This document shows, piece by piece, positions 45,684-56,965 of a stretch of DNA of 64,000 nucleotides. Position 1 is the stretch's first letter; every line of letters starts with the position of its first letter. The DNA comes from Adiantum capillus-veneris (taxonomy: Eukaryota > Streptophyta > Polypodiopsida > Polypodiales > Pteridaceae): assembly GCA_014529385.2 (NCBI GenBank), contig CM043956.1, forward strand, positions 87,161,721 through 87,225,720, given 5' to 3'. The notes under the pieces are model-generated. The model had not been told where the DNA came from. It made no database searches and saw only the letters and a list, made by a program, of their open reading frames with translations. The translations under genes were made by a program, and so were the position numbers.

Positions 45684-48335
45684 CTAGCTCCATCCTGTAC
45701 TAATGGGGGGATGTAAGATGTGGTACATGGGCGGGTCTGGTGCCAAGGCTGCCCGGATGAAAGCTGTCGGGTCGGCCCTCATCCGGGCCACTCGCTCCTC
45801 AGTGGCACGGCGCTCCCGGGCTCGGATCTCCTCGATCTGTCGGTGGTGGGAGCTCGCGCCCCTGTAGCCTGTGACTCGTGGTCGTCGTCTAGCTCGGCTC
45901 ACCTCCGCCTGTGGGAGTGTCACTCCCCTCTGAGTGTCTAGTGGGGGAGGGGCGGTAATCCTCTGAAAGAAGTCTGTGAGCTGCGACTGTCTCCCCTCTG
46001 TCTGTGTAGCTGTGTGTGGCTGTAGTAGTGTGTCCCGATGGCTCTGTATCTCTAGTAAGAACCGTCCGAGCTGTCTCTGATCTCGAGAGTCCATGATCTC
46101 TCGGAGAGTGGGCTGTCCTCTGAATAGGGCCTCATACCTGCCTCTGATCTCAGTGTATGCTCTGCATCTACATACAAAGTGCTCCTCACTCTCCACCTCC
46201 TCTGTGCAGGCTCTGCAGACGCGCTCCTCCCTGGGAACACCAGTATGTCTCCCGATCTCAATCTCTAACCTGTGTGAAGCCACTCTCAGCTGACCAATCG
46301 CCACCCGTGAGCTATGTGGCATATATGTGTCCATGTAGCGTGGTCTCTGTATGAACCCCCCGGACAATATGGTGAGAAACTGGTCTCTGTAATCTGACAT
46401 CCTCGTCCCCAAGCCAGGTGACTCCCAGACTCTCCTAGTGTATAGTTGCCACAGATCTTGTCTCAGTACCAAGTTCCTCTCACTGCGAGAGAGGTGAACA
46501 TATGGTGAGTGGGGGTCGTACTGGAATGGTGGTAGGCTCTCCATGTCAAGACCGTGTCCCTCAAACCATGCTCTGACCTGTGAGTACCATGCTCTCTCAT
46601 GCCCACTCTCTGATAGCTGTATAGCTGCCTCAAATGCTCTACGAGTAAGTCTGTCAGGAGGTAGCTCTCTCATCCTCTGGATGAAGCAGACTGTCTGGAA
46701 TAGTGCCTCTACCACCATGGGTGGTGTGGCGAGCTCGGCTCTAATAATGTCATGTGGCACTGTCTTCTTGCTGCGGAGCAAGCGTGAGATCATACATACC
46801 TGTGGCCTCTCAAGCTGTGTCCACTGGTCAGCTGTCAATCCTGGTGCCCATACTGCCGCCGAGTACATCAAGGCCGGGGTGACTAAGGTGTCGAAAAGCC
46901 ACCCCTTCGTGCGGGGTTCCTGAAAGTGTGCCTGGTGGCATCTCCGCTCTAGCATGGCCAGAGCTGCATATCCTCGGGTGAGCCTGTCAGCAGTAGCCTG
47001 CCTCATAGTGAAGGGTCCTGGTAGGCTGGTGAATGTGATGCCAAGGTAGACATAGGAGGTGACTACATCAACCTTTCCTCCTGCTGCTGTGAAGGTGGCA
47101 GCGCTCCTCACTGCACTGGATGTGTGAAAGATCATAACCTTGGTTTTGCCAAGGTTCACAGTCAACCCTCTGTGTGTGCTGAATTCGTCCAAGGCCTCAA
47201 GATGGCGTTGCAAGCCCTCGGGTGACTCTGAAATCAACACAATATCATCAGCATATAACATGATGTGGACCGGAGTACCTGCCAAGTCGCTCCCCTCTCC
47301 CCCTGCTCGCAGTATGTAGTCGGAGATCTCGTCGATGTAGAGCCCAAAGAGTGTCGGGGAGAGTGGGCATCCTTGCTTAACACCAATGGTGCTAGCAATG
47401 GTCTCTGAAAAACCGCCTGGGCAACGAACTCGACCCGTCACCTTCTCGTAGAGAGCATATATGGCCCAAATCATCTCTGTTGGTACCCCAATGCTGTGAA
47501 GGCGCTGGAAGAGTCTCTCGCGTGGGACTGTGTCAAAGGCCTTGCGGAAATCCACAAAGCAGCAGTAAAGCCTCTTCTTCCGCGCCTTTGCCCCATCAAT
47601 GAGGCAGCGCAGAACGAAGATGTGATCAGTGGTGGAGAAAGCTCGTCTGAAACCTGCCTGGCCTGGAGCTCGTAAACCCTCGATCTCTGCGTAGCAGCTG
47701 AGCTGTGCCTCAAGTACTGCTCCATATAGCTTGGCCATCGTGTGGCCAATCATGATAGTCCTGTAGTTCCCTGGATCCAGGGTGTCGCCAAATTTGTGGA
47801 TAGGCACCATGGTGTGCTGTGTCCACTCCTCTGGGAAGCCCTCCCCTATAGCCCGGTTGAAGACATGTGCAATCAACGGGGCTATAGTGGAGGCCGCATA
47901 AATGATGTGCTCACTCTGTAATCCAGTATGGTCAGCTGATCGTCTGTGCTGCATGCGGCGTATGGCCCTCTCTACCATCCGTGCTGTAAAGAAGGAGGAG
48001 CACGTGGGGCGTGGCTCGTGTGGCTGTGGGATAGGAGGCTGTCCTGGCACCTCGTAAAGTCGCTCTGCATAATCATGCCATATATGTGGATCCTCAATAG
48101 CTGTAGTCGGACGTGGCTCGCGCAGGGTGCGCCATGCTGTCACGCTATCCATGCTCATGAATAGGCGGTATAGCTCAAGCTCCTGTGCCTCTTCGAATGC
48201 TCGCCGCTTTTGGCGTGTCAGCGTCTTCATATGCCGTCTGGCCTCTCTCTCTGTGATCTCTCCTAAGGCTCGCTGTGCGCGGAGGCGTCGGTATAGCTCT
48301 CTGCACTCATCATCATACCAGCGGTTCTGAGGCAT
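45684..48335 (-). CDS. LINE ORF2 fragment: RT, zinc knuckle and PIP-box tail
   Basis: An 883-codon frame without stops. RT motifs: VDFRKAFDTV (catalytic Asp 262), GVKQGCPLSP (318-327) and YADD (361-364). A C-terminal Cys/His knuckle CRAC...H...C (C707, C710, H719, C724) is usual in LINE ORF2. The tail beyond about residue 730 is Arg/Gln-rich and contains QSQLTDFF (783-790), matching the PCNA-interacting PIP-box. The RT would prime cDNA from nicked DNA, but no endonuclease is encoded here. The frame stays open upstream of the first Met into the C run and TC repeat, so the Met is only the first available start. A long intact frame implies recent insertion or source activity. Confidence 0.85.
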   Translation of the reverse strand: MPQNRWYDDECRELYRRLRAQRALGEITEREARRHMKTLTRQKRRAFEEAQELELYRLFMSMDSVTAWRTLREPRPTTAIEDPHIWHDYAERLYEVPGQPPIPQPHEPRPTCSSFFTARMVERAIRRMQHRRSADHTGLQSEHIIYAASTIAPLIAHVFNRAIGEGFPEEWTQHTMVPIHKFGDTLDPGNYRTIMIGHTMAKLYGAVLEAQLSCYAEIEGLRAPGQAGFRRAFSTTDHIFVLRCLIDGAKARKKRLYCCFVDFRKAFDTVPRERLFQRLHSIGVPTEMIWAIYALYEKVTGRVRCPGGFSETIASTIGVKQGCPLSPTLFGLYIDEISDYILRAGGEGSDLAGTPVHIMLYADDIVLISESPEGLQRHLEALDEFSTHRGLTVNLGKTKVMIFHTSSAVRSAATFTAAGGKVDVVTSYVYLGITFTSLPGPFTMRQATADRLTRGYAALAMLERRCHQAHFQEPRTKGWLFDTLVTPALMYSAAVWAPGLTADQWTQLERPQVCMISRLLRSKKTVPHDIIRAELATPPMVVEALFQTVCFIQRMRELPPDRLTRRAFEAAIQLSESGHERAWYSQVRAWFEGHGLDMESLPPFQYDPHSPYVHLSRSERNLVLRQDLWQLYTRRVWESPGLGTRMSDYRDQFLTILSGGFIQRPRYMDTYMPHSSRVAIGQLRVASHRLEIEIGRHTGVPREERVCRACTEEVESEEHFVCRCRAYTEIRGRYEALFRGQPTLREIMDSRDQRQLGRFLLEIQSHRDTLLQPHTATQTEGRQSQLTDFFQRITAPPPLDTQRGVTLPQAEVSRARRRPRVTGYRGASSHHRQIEEIRARERRATEERVARMRADPTAFIRAALAPDPPMYHILHPPISTGWS

Positions 48336-48428
48336 AGTCCCGGGGGGGGGAGTGCGTCCTGTGTGAGTGGTGTGTGGAAAGGAGCTAATAGCTGAAGTGT
48401 GGAGAACGGAAGAGATATGTGATGTGAG

Positions 48429-48429
<1 letters not shown>

Positions 48430-48481
<52 letters not shown>

Positions 48482-48534
48482 GTGTGTGTGTGTGTGTAGG
48501 TAATCAAAGAGAGAGAGAGAGAGAGAGAGAGAGA
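48430..48534. repeat. (GA)n and (GT)n microsatellites
   Basis: GA tract 48,430-48,478, GT units to 48,498, and another GA tract 48,509-48,534, between the two LINE pieces. Confidence 0.95.
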
Positions 48535-48612
48535 ATTAATGTATGCTTAGGAAATTAAAACTAAAGAAAAAAAAAATTAAAGAGAGAAATGAAATGAAAT
48601 GAAATGTTATAT

Positions 48613-48940
48613 TAACGTCTTCGAAAGGCCAAAGTGACCTATGAGACATAAGACAAGAAAGTTACAATGTGATGGATCTGATACAAAGTCAGAGTAAGAA
48701 GATGACAAAATAAAATATTATGGAATCCTAAACTGCTGGGTGTGGACTAAACGGCTAAACGAGCTAGTTGGGATAGGTAGATCTCCTCCATGGTCAGTAC
48801 TCTGACCGGACGTTGTGCATGTCAAGCCAAAGTGACCTAGCTAGATCCTCTGATGCAGCCTCTGTCGATGTTGTGTAGTCCTCCGCAGTCGTGGGCGTCT
48901 AGATCTCCCTAGATCAGTGGCTCGTTCGATCATTAGAGAG
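48613..48940 (-). mobile_element. Second LINE 3'-end fragment
   Basis: The first 80 bases from 48,613 resemble the 3' end of the LINE at 45,494: AACGTCT, a hairpin (48,626-48,640), TATGAGACA and GATACAAA in the same order. The tail has GAAAT units instead of GAAA. Beyond about 48,700 the similarity fades and the 5' limit is unknown. Confidence 0.55.
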
Positions 48941-48946
48941 ATAGGG

Positions 48947-49141
<195 letters not shown>

Positions 49142-49527
49142 GGAAGTGGAGCTCCAGGAGTTATGGCAGAGAAATAGGAAAATAGAGAAATAGAGAGATA
49201 GGAAAATAGAGAAAGAGAGATAGCGAGAGCGAGATCGAGAGAGAGAGAGAAAAGAGAGATAGCGAGAGCGAGATCGAGAGAGAAAGAACGAGAGATAGGG
49301 TACATAGACAGAGAAGAAACTATGGAACTAAAAGAGGCAAAGGGGTTTTGCCTCCTACATGCATTGCCATGTACACCTGGGAGTGCACGTATGTGTCTAC
49401 CCATATAGGATTTGACCAATAAAGACGAGATTTTGACCCGGTGGTCCTGATCTCCGTACACCTCTGGACCGAGGGTCACGGAGATTGGGCAAGACTAGAG
49501 AATGCAAGGTAGTTTACATTGTGAGGA

Positions 49528-49528
<1 letters not shown>

Positions 49529-49583
<55 letters not shown>
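49529..49583. repeat. (TA)n microsatellite at the LTR junction
   Basis: About 27 TA units directly before the 5' LTR of element B resumes at CTCGTGC. Confidence 0.95.
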
Positions 49584-49586
<3 letters not shown>

Positions 49587-50412
49587 GTGCATCTCTCTCT
49601 CCCCTTTGGCACATATGGTAATGCCCCACTAGTTGGGCTACTCAGATGAACATGTACAGTTCTAGGGTTTATGCGCGTTTGCCAAGGCAAGAGCCTTCTG
49701 AACAGGAACCGGATTAGCAATTGCTAATCCCCCACAGGTACGCACAGTTCCATCGCGAAAGATTGCGAGTTTGGAGAGTTTTCTCGCGTGAAAACTCGTC
49801 CAATTCACAGGGGAACTGTCCCATTGCGTGCGGGAGCCCTTGGGACACGCATAGGCGTGTTCACTCCGCTAAAAACGATCCGAAACAGCGAATTACAGCC
49901 TGCTGTGTTTTTCTGCACGTTTAGGGTTTCGCACCTAAACTACAAGGGAAACCCAGGGGAGCCTCGTGAGAGCCTTGGGATGCGTGTACAGGCTTTTGGG
50001 CACCCAGCAGTGAAAAACAGGGAATTACAGCCCGCTGAATTTCTGTGACAGCTCACCAGAAAGCTTCCAGATAGCGAGGGAATCCGTTCTAAACAGGTGC
50101 TTTTGACCTACAGGGGTTTTTGCGCCGTTATGCTGCCAAAATCAGGTCGAAAACCTGCGTTTTCAGCCCTTGCCAGGTTTGGACAGCTTTGTGAAAGCTT
50201 GTGCGAAGTGGTCAGATCGTCTACTTTAATTTGAATAAAGAAATACTGAAAGGGGCGCCAGTCTTTGGGGCCTACAGGGTGTCGGTCTCGTGTGCGTAGT
50301 GGCATTCTAGTCGCTGGACGCAACTGTGTTCTCTTTCCTTCTCAGTGCTCTGTGTAAAGTTAACAGGTAAATTGAAATAGTACCGCCCTCTACGTTGTAC
50401 AGGCCGGTTATA
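49584..50412 (+). repeat. 5' LTR of element B, second part
   Basis: Matches 56,268-56,965 plus 63,453-63,590. The 233 bp found at 56,035-56,267 in the 3' LTR are missing here. Contains AATAAA followed by the shared module (50,240-50,272) and ends GCCGGTTATA. Confidence 0.9.
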
Positions 50413-50430
50413 TGGTTCCATTGCCGGGAT
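50413..50430 (+). promoter_or_regulatory. Probable primer-binding site of element B
   Basis: TGGTTCCATTGCCGGGAT directly follows the LTR. It resembles the tRNA-Asp-type site of some plant gypsy elements (TTGCCGGG shared) rather than the initiator-Met type of element C; the match is imperfect. Confidence 0.5.
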
Positions 50431-50464
50431 TGTTGTGGGTGAAAGCAACACAGAGCTTGTCGTT

Positions 50465-51960
50465 ATGGCAAAGAAGAGAGACCAAGTACCTGAAGAGGGA
50501 TCTTCCTCACATGGCACGGAGAAAGTTCCTTCAACTCTTTAAGAAGAGGACGGGTTGTTTAGAACTCAACTGCGTTGCTGCATGGACATGTTTCAGCAGT
50601 TGGCTAACAACCCAAGGATGCAGGAGTTCTTACAGGCTCCGACACAGGGTTTTCAGCCTCCTACACAGGGCATGACTGAGCCGTTGCAGGAAAAGGAAAT
50701 TTCCAATGCGCAGAGGACTCATGATGCTCGAGGGAAAGCCCATGTGGTTGAGCAACTAGCGGTGTCCAATGATCCAAAGCAGCTTGCTTTAGTTGGACAG
50801 GAACCGTTTGTGAATGGTCAAGGGAGTAATGAACACGCTATGCGTCAGACCCTTCCATTACCTAATACTTATCCTGGTTATTTTGGAGGTGGTTCAGTGT
50901 TTCAAGCTATGGCTGGACCTTCCACAGGTTTTATGCCAAGGAATGTGTTCGGGACAATGCAAACAGGCATGGGTAACCCTATGTACGCGAACACGGGTGT
51001 CCAACCAGGTTTTCAGAGTGCCTACGGCCAGTTTTGAGTGCCTGGAACACAATTTGGTTTGGCTGGTTTTTAGCAGCCATACGTACAAAATGCAGACATG
51101 ACAGGGAAAACAGTTGATGCGAGTGCTGGAATGAACACTCATGGAGCACCACTGTTACAGGCACCTGTTTATGATAATGTGGCTCCTCTGAGTCAGCTCA
51201 AGGATTACAAGGAAGGTGGGCAGGGAGTGAAGTTTGAAACTTTCAGAGGAACTGAGGATCAATTGAAGACTTTGACCTTCATACAACAGTTTGATGCAGC
51301 TTATGCTGGAGGAAACTTCATGGAATCTTCAAAGATACGCAAGGCTGCCACTTTCTTGAAAGGAAATGCACTTCAATGGTGGACCGCATTGAAGCCCCAA
51401 CAACGTGGGTCCAATTCAAACAGCTTTTTGCGCCTGCATGGTTGACAAACACTTTCGAAGTGGATGTGATGACAGAATGGCACGAGTTGAATGCTAAACA
51501 GTGTGCGAATCTGGAAGAGTACAATAAACAATTTTGGGCCGCACTGTTGCCAGTCACCTCTTACAGGTTTGTGCCATTGTCAGAACAAATTGAGAAGTAC
51601 TGTTGCGGATCGCCCAAGAAAATCAGGGACTATTGCACAAAGACTACTGTCATGAATATGTTTCAGTTGATAGAGAATGCAAGAGTGGCCAGCAGTCTGT
51701 CGAAAGGAGATTCCGATGGATTTAATAGCCACAAGAAAGGGTCCCACGGCAAACAGTTTTCAGCCAAGGGCAATGTTGCAGCAAAGCCTTATGAGCCTCA
51801 CACAAAGAAGCCCTCCACTGAAGAAGGTGATACGTCCAAGAAGCAGTCTAAGTCTTCTTCGGGACAAGGACAAGGACAAAAAAGGCATTTTTCTGGCAAA
51901 ACCTTTGAAGAAAGGAAAGCTCTTAGGGAGGCCAAGAAATGCTACATTTGTGAATAGGAA
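50465..51960 (+). pseudogene. Gag of element B
   Basis: Starts MAKKRDQVPEEGSSS at 50,465 and is interrupted by TAA at 50,540. It continues through a Gln/Met/Gly-rich segment (to TGA at 51,035 and TAG at 51,071) into the capsid region: FETFRGTEDQLKTLTFIQQF (about 51,233-51,292), a WWTALK-type helix, and LEEYNKQFW. The zinc knuckle is KCYICE-stop-EGHFANECP, with a TAG at 51,955. One frameshift near 51,400. It packages RNA in active relatives; here it is disabled. Confidence 0.8.
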
Positions 51961-53612
51961 GGACATTTTGCAAATGAATGTCCACAGAAGAAGTCACAGG
52001 ATAAGGATGACAAGTCAGACCATAAAGGGAAGAAGCCAAAGCCAAGTGCAGGACTTGTTCTAGATTTGGTTGGAGACCAGCCAAACACAGATGCCACGGA
52101 GCTGTGCAGAGCTTGGGGCAAAGTTAGAGACCAGACAGTGCTGGTTTTCTTTGATCCAGGAGCCCGTGCAAATTTCATATCACCAGAATTGGCATCAAAG
52201 TTGGGCATTCGTGCAGAGGAGATGGGTATGACAGGGGAAGCAGGTTTGGCATGCCCAGGTCATTCAAAGCCCGTTACTCCCATTTTGGGGAAGCTTCGTC
52301 TGCACATTCAGAGCTATGTGGATGCGGAAGAATTTCATATTATGCCACTTGAGGGCTGTGTGTGTTACTGGGTATCCCATGGTGTTACAGGTTGCATGCT
52401 ATGGTGGATACTTACAACAAAAAGATTACCCTTGTACATAGAGGAAAGACTCATGTCCTTGATGTAAAGCTTAAAGGCGAGTCTGTTCCAGTTGTTTCTG
52501 CTTCTGCTACTTCATCTGTAATAAAGAATCATCTTTCTGCGTACTTGATCTTTGCAAAAGAAGTACCTCAAGTTGTATCTAATTTGTCTACCTTAGATAA
52601 AGACGGGTCAACTTTTTTGAGTGGTTTCAGTGATTGTTTTTCGGACTCTTTGCCAGGGGAGTTACCCCTTGAGAGACCTGAGGATCATACTATAGATCTT
52701 GTGCCAGGTTCTAGTCCACCGAATAGACCACCATACAGGGTTAGTGCAGCCCAGCAGAGAGAGATTATGAGTCAGGTTAACGAGCTTTTAGAGAAGGGGC
52801 TGATTCAGCCCAGTTCATCCCCTTTTTGTTCGCCTGTACTCTTAGTGCAGAAGAAGGATGGTTCATGGCGCATGTGCATTGACTATCGCGCCTTGAATAA
52901 GAATACCATCAAGAACAGGTTCCCCATACCGAGGATAGATGACATTCTTGATCGGCTTGAGGGAGCGTCATTGTTTACAAGAATAGACCTAAAGAGTGGG
53001 TATCATCAGATACGCATTAGGCCAGAAGATGTCCATAAGACTACGTTCAGGACAACATTTGGTCTCTATGAGTTTCTTGTCATGCCATTTGGTCTCACAA
53101 ATGCTCCTGCCACGTTTAATAGAATGATGGACAGAATTTTTAGACCACATAGAAACTTCATGGGTACCTTCTTTGATGACATGATTGTCTATTCCAAGTC
53201 TGAAGAGGAGCATAGGGATCACTTGACTGCAGTTTTCAATGAGTTACGTACGAACAGCCTACTCATTAATGCGAAGAAGAGTGAATTCTTTTTGCAAGAA
53301 ATTCACTTCCTTGGGCACATTGTTTCAAAGGATGGGGTACGCATGGATCCCGCTAAAGTGGAAGCAATTAAGTCATGGCCAGACTTGAAGTCCGTACATG
53401 ACATTCGAAGCTTTCTAGGCTTATGTTCCTACTACAGGAGGTTCATCCGAAATTTTGTTGAGATTGCTTCTCCACTCGATGCACTACAAAGAAAAGGAGT
53501 TACTTTCAAGTGGACAACCAAGGAAATTTTAGCGTTCAAACACTTGAAAGAGAAGCTGACTTCAGATCCGGTAATCATTTTGCCAGATCTTTCAAAACCT
53601 TTTGTGGTTTAG
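51961..53612 (+). pseudogene. Protease and reverse transcriptase of element B
   Basis: The protease segment (52,066-52,350) has VFFDPGARANFIS; the usual D-T/S-G reads D-P-G. The RT frame (52,362-53,612) is intact: SPVLLVQKKDGSWRMCIDYR, FTRIDLKSGYHQIRI, FLVMPFGLTNAPATF, FFDDMIVYS (catalytic Asp pair), FLGHIVSKDGV, and the connection FLGLCSYYRRFIRNF. The frame ends at a TAG (53,610) inside the RNase H start FVV-stop-CDACG. Chromovirus type, matching element C throughout. Confidence 0.9.
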
Positions 53613-54743
53613 TGTGATGCATGTGGCCATAGTCTTGGTGCAGTTCTAATGCAGAATGGCCGAGTAGTCGCATATGAGAGCAGAATTCTTTTGAAGACTG
53701 AAAGGAACTTGCAAGTCTATGAGAAAGAATTGCTGGCAGTAATTCATGCTCTCACTAGTTGGAAACACTATCTACTAGGGGCTGATTTTGTTGTCCAAAC
53801 GGATCATCAAACCTTGCGATATTTTCTCACACAGACGAAGTTGTCTGAGAAGCACATGCGATGGGCAAACATCTTGTCAATGTTCCATTTTCAGATTGTA
53901 CATGTGCAAGGGAAAAAGAACGTGGTGGCTGATGCGTTGTCACGAAAGCCCCAAATTTCAGCAGTGTCAATTCCGTACCATTGTGAACTAGACGAAATGA
54001 AGACACAATATGCTGAAGATTCAGATTTTGCAAGGATCTATGACCAGCTTGTTGATGGGCAACATCATGAGCACTATATACTTAAGAATGACTTTCTCAT
54101 GATGCATGGAAAGTTATGCGTTACTAAACAGTTACGGCCAAAGATTTTGATGGAAAGTCACGCTCCACCTTATGCTGGGCATCGTGGAATTGATGCGACA
54201 GTGAAAAGGGTTGAGGCATTCTTCTATTGGCCAGCTTTGCATCAAGATGTTGACACATTTGTAAGATCATGCTTAGTATGCCAAAAAGTCAAATTTGACA
54301 GACAAAAGCAACCGGGATTGTTGTAGCCATTGCCGATCCCAGATAGGCCATGGGAAAGCATAGCAATGGACTTTATCTTTGATCTTCCAAGGATGCAAAC
54401 AGGCAATGATGGGATTTGGACTATTATTTGTAGGTTCAGTAAGCAGACCCATTTCATTCCTGTGAGGAAGAAGATAAAGCCAGAACACATGGTCAAGATA
54501 TTCATGAGCAATATCTTTAAATATCACGGGATGCCTCAGTCAATTGTCAGTGACAGGGATCCACGTATGACGAGTCTTTTCTGGAAGGCATTGTTTGAGA
54601 ACATGGGCACTACGCTAAAGTTCTCTTCTTCCTTTCATCCGCAAACTGATGGACAGTCAGAAGAGGCAAATTCTATTGTTCTAGACCTGCTCAAATGTTA
54701 TGTGTCAGAGCACAAGGCAACTTGGGAACACCATCTTCCATAG
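53613..54743 (+). pseudogene. RNase H and integrase of element B
   Basis: RNase H: CDACGHSLGAVL, YESRILLKTERN, YEKELLAVIHAL and TDHQTLRYFL (53,613-53,930). Integrase: an H-H-C-C zinc site (HRGIDATVKRV region with CLVCQKVK), the core IAMDFIFDLP, IVSDRDPRMTSLFW and HPQTDGQSEEAN, so the D-D-E residues are present. Stops at 54,324 (TAG; element C has CAG at this codon) and 54,741 (TAG). Confidence 0.88.
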
Positions 54744-55378
54744 GTTGAATATGCTTACAATAACACTGTGCATACGTCAACAGGTAAGGCACCATTTGAG
54801 ATAGTGGAAGGAGGGAAGAAAGTCCCGCCCATTTTGCAGACTAAGGACAAGATTTTTGAGGCAGACAAGTATGTGCAAGATATGGATGAAACATACAGGA
54901 AGATAAAGATTGCTCTTGAGAAGACTCAGGCTAAGCAAAAGAAAGTTGTTGATCGTCACCGTCGTGAACTTGTATTTTCACTTGGTGATTGGTGCTTTTG
55001 CGCTTTGAAAAGGCCAGGTTAAGGAAAAGGAAAGGCAAGGAACGCTTGTTTCCTAAGCTCAGTATGCGATATTATGGTCCTTTTCAGATTTCAGAAAAGA
55101 TCAGCGATGTAGCTTACAGGTTAAAGCTACCAGAAGGCTGGAAAATACATAATGCTTTTCATGTCAGCCTTCTAAGACCCTTTGTCGGTGATGTGCCAGA
55201 GAATATGCTTGATGAGGAACAACCCGAAGTGGAAGAATTGGATGACATCCTTGTTCCTGAATAGATATTGGCACATAAAGAAAGAAAGGTTAGAGGAAAG
55301 GTTGCAAGATGCTATTTGGTGAAGTTCGAGAACTATCCATCGTTGGATGCCAAATGGATGGAAGAGTCTGAAATTTGA
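54744..55378 (+). pseudogene. Integrase C-terminus and chromodomain of element B
   Basis: Frames 54,768-55,022 and 54,989-55,264 give KLSMRYYGPFQI and IHNAFHVSLLRPF, the GPY/F module of chromoviral integrases. After a TAG (55,262; element C has CAG) come ILAHKERKVRGK, YLVKFENYP and AKWMEES (about 55,265-55,374), a chromodomain with Phe where the last aromatic-cage Trp of LVKW usually stands. Chromodomains guide integration toward marked chromatin. Confidence 0.8.
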
Positions 55379-55745
55379 ATTGGTTGATTCACCTCAGCTA
55401 TTGCAATTGTATCTTGAAGGCTTTCAGATGGAACCCACAGTGACTTGATGTAGCCTTTTCTGGAGCAAGGCAAGAGCATGGTTCATGATGCTCAAGAGAG
55501 TAGTTAAGCAATTGTATCTACTCTTTCCATACAGAATTTAGCTAGAGAAGTTTGTGCTTGAGAGTACACTAGAAGACTTCTATGCTTGATATATGTGTTG
55601 TAGCCAGGTTGGTGGGATTGTTTAATCGTCCAACGCTACATTTCCGGAAGCATGTATATCTTGGATTCCCATCATAGAATATATGTGATATCAGGAGATA
55701 CTGCATGTATTATTGGCATGCAAGCGAGGTCGCTTGCAGTATTTC

Positions 55746-55757
55746 AAGGGTGGGGTG
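55746..55757 (+). promoter_or_regulatory. Polypurine tract of element B
   Basis: AAGGGTGGGGTG immediately before the 3' LTR. Confidence 0.7.
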
Positions 55758-56965
55758 TGTCACCAGGAGGTGTATTTTTCCTGTTGCCTTCCGTAAATAA
55801 GTACTAGATATTTTTATTTATTTTTATTTTTACTTGTTTTCCCCGGAACCCTTGAAAAGGTGCAAGTGGACATTGCATGGCCAGTGTGAAACGGCTACGG
55901 CCGAATAGGTTTCTCACAGCGGGAGTCTGGGTTGGTCAGTCTGGACTAGTCGGGCCAGTTAGCACTAAATTCTGATGAGTATGGAAGCTTGTGCGCGCCA
56001 AATGAAGTCTGGGCCACTCGGAAAGTCACTTATAACTTTAAAAGTCAGTGGGAACTAGAGAATTAACTCAAAAGGGGCAAATTGGACACATGGCGGCTCC
56101 TGGTGCAGTTTTCCACTTCCATCAGCAAGAGGGGGCGCCCAATTTGAGAGAGGAGGCTGATTTGACTCATAAGTGACCTACAATGTGTGTGTGAGTAGTG
56201 GGTGCAAGTCTACAGCTTTAATGGAAAGCTTGCCTTCTCCTCTGTCTCATGTAGCGCGATGATTTGCTCTCGTGCGTCTCTCTCCCCCCTTTGGCACATA
56301 TGGTAATGCCCCACTAGTTGGGCTACTCATATGAACATGTACAGTTCTGGGGGTTTATGCGCGTTTGCCAAGGCAAGAGCCTTCTGAACAGGAACCGGAT
56401 TAGCAATTGCTAATCCCCCACAGGTACGCACAGTTCCATCGCGAAAGATTGCGAGTTTGGAGAGTTTTCTCGCGTGAAAACTCGTCCAATTCACAGGGGA
56501 ACTGTCCCATTGCGTGCGGGAGCCCTTGGGACACGCGTAGGCGTGTTCACTCCGCTAAAAACGATCCGAAACAGCGAATTACAGCCTGCTGTGTTTTTCT
56601 GCACGTTTAGGGTTTCGCACCTAAACTGCAAGGGAACCCAGGGGGAGCCTCGTGAGAGCCTTGGAATGCGTGTCCAAGCTTTTGGGCACCCGGCAGTGAA
56701 AAACAGGGAATTACAGCCCGCTGAATTTCTGTGACAGCTCACCAGAAAGCTTCCAGATAGCGAGGGAATCCGTTCTAGACAGGTGCTTTTGACCTACAGG
56801 GGTTTTTGCGCCGTTATGCTGCCAAAATCAGGTCGAAAACCTGCGTTTTCAGCCCTTGCCAGGTTTGGACAGCTTTGTGAAAGCTTGTGCGAAGTGGTCG
56901 GATCGTCTACTTTAATTTGAATAAAGAAATACCGAAAGGGGCGCCAGTCTTTGGGGCCTACAGGG
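55758..56965 (+). repeat. 3' LTR of element B, part before element C
   Basis: 1,208 bp, ending at CAGGG where element C begins; the LTR resumes at 63,453. Confidence 0.92.

Larger units (their letters stand above)
45494..48343 (-). mobile_element. LINE with a long intact ORF2 (endonuclease part missing)
   Basis: The minus-strand element has its 3' end at 45,494, next to a TTTC/TC tail, and its 5' limit near a run of nine C at about 48,342-48,350. It is 5' truncated: no endonuclease domain is found. The 3' non-coding part (45,494-45,683) ends with a hairpin (45,513-45,528) shared with a second LINE piece at 48,613. It sits inside the 5' LTR of element B. Confidence 0.8.

Noticed and set aside
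47471-47749. Second frame on the same strand within the LINE ORF2
   Set aside because: It is an out-of-frame shadow of the 883-codon RT frame.
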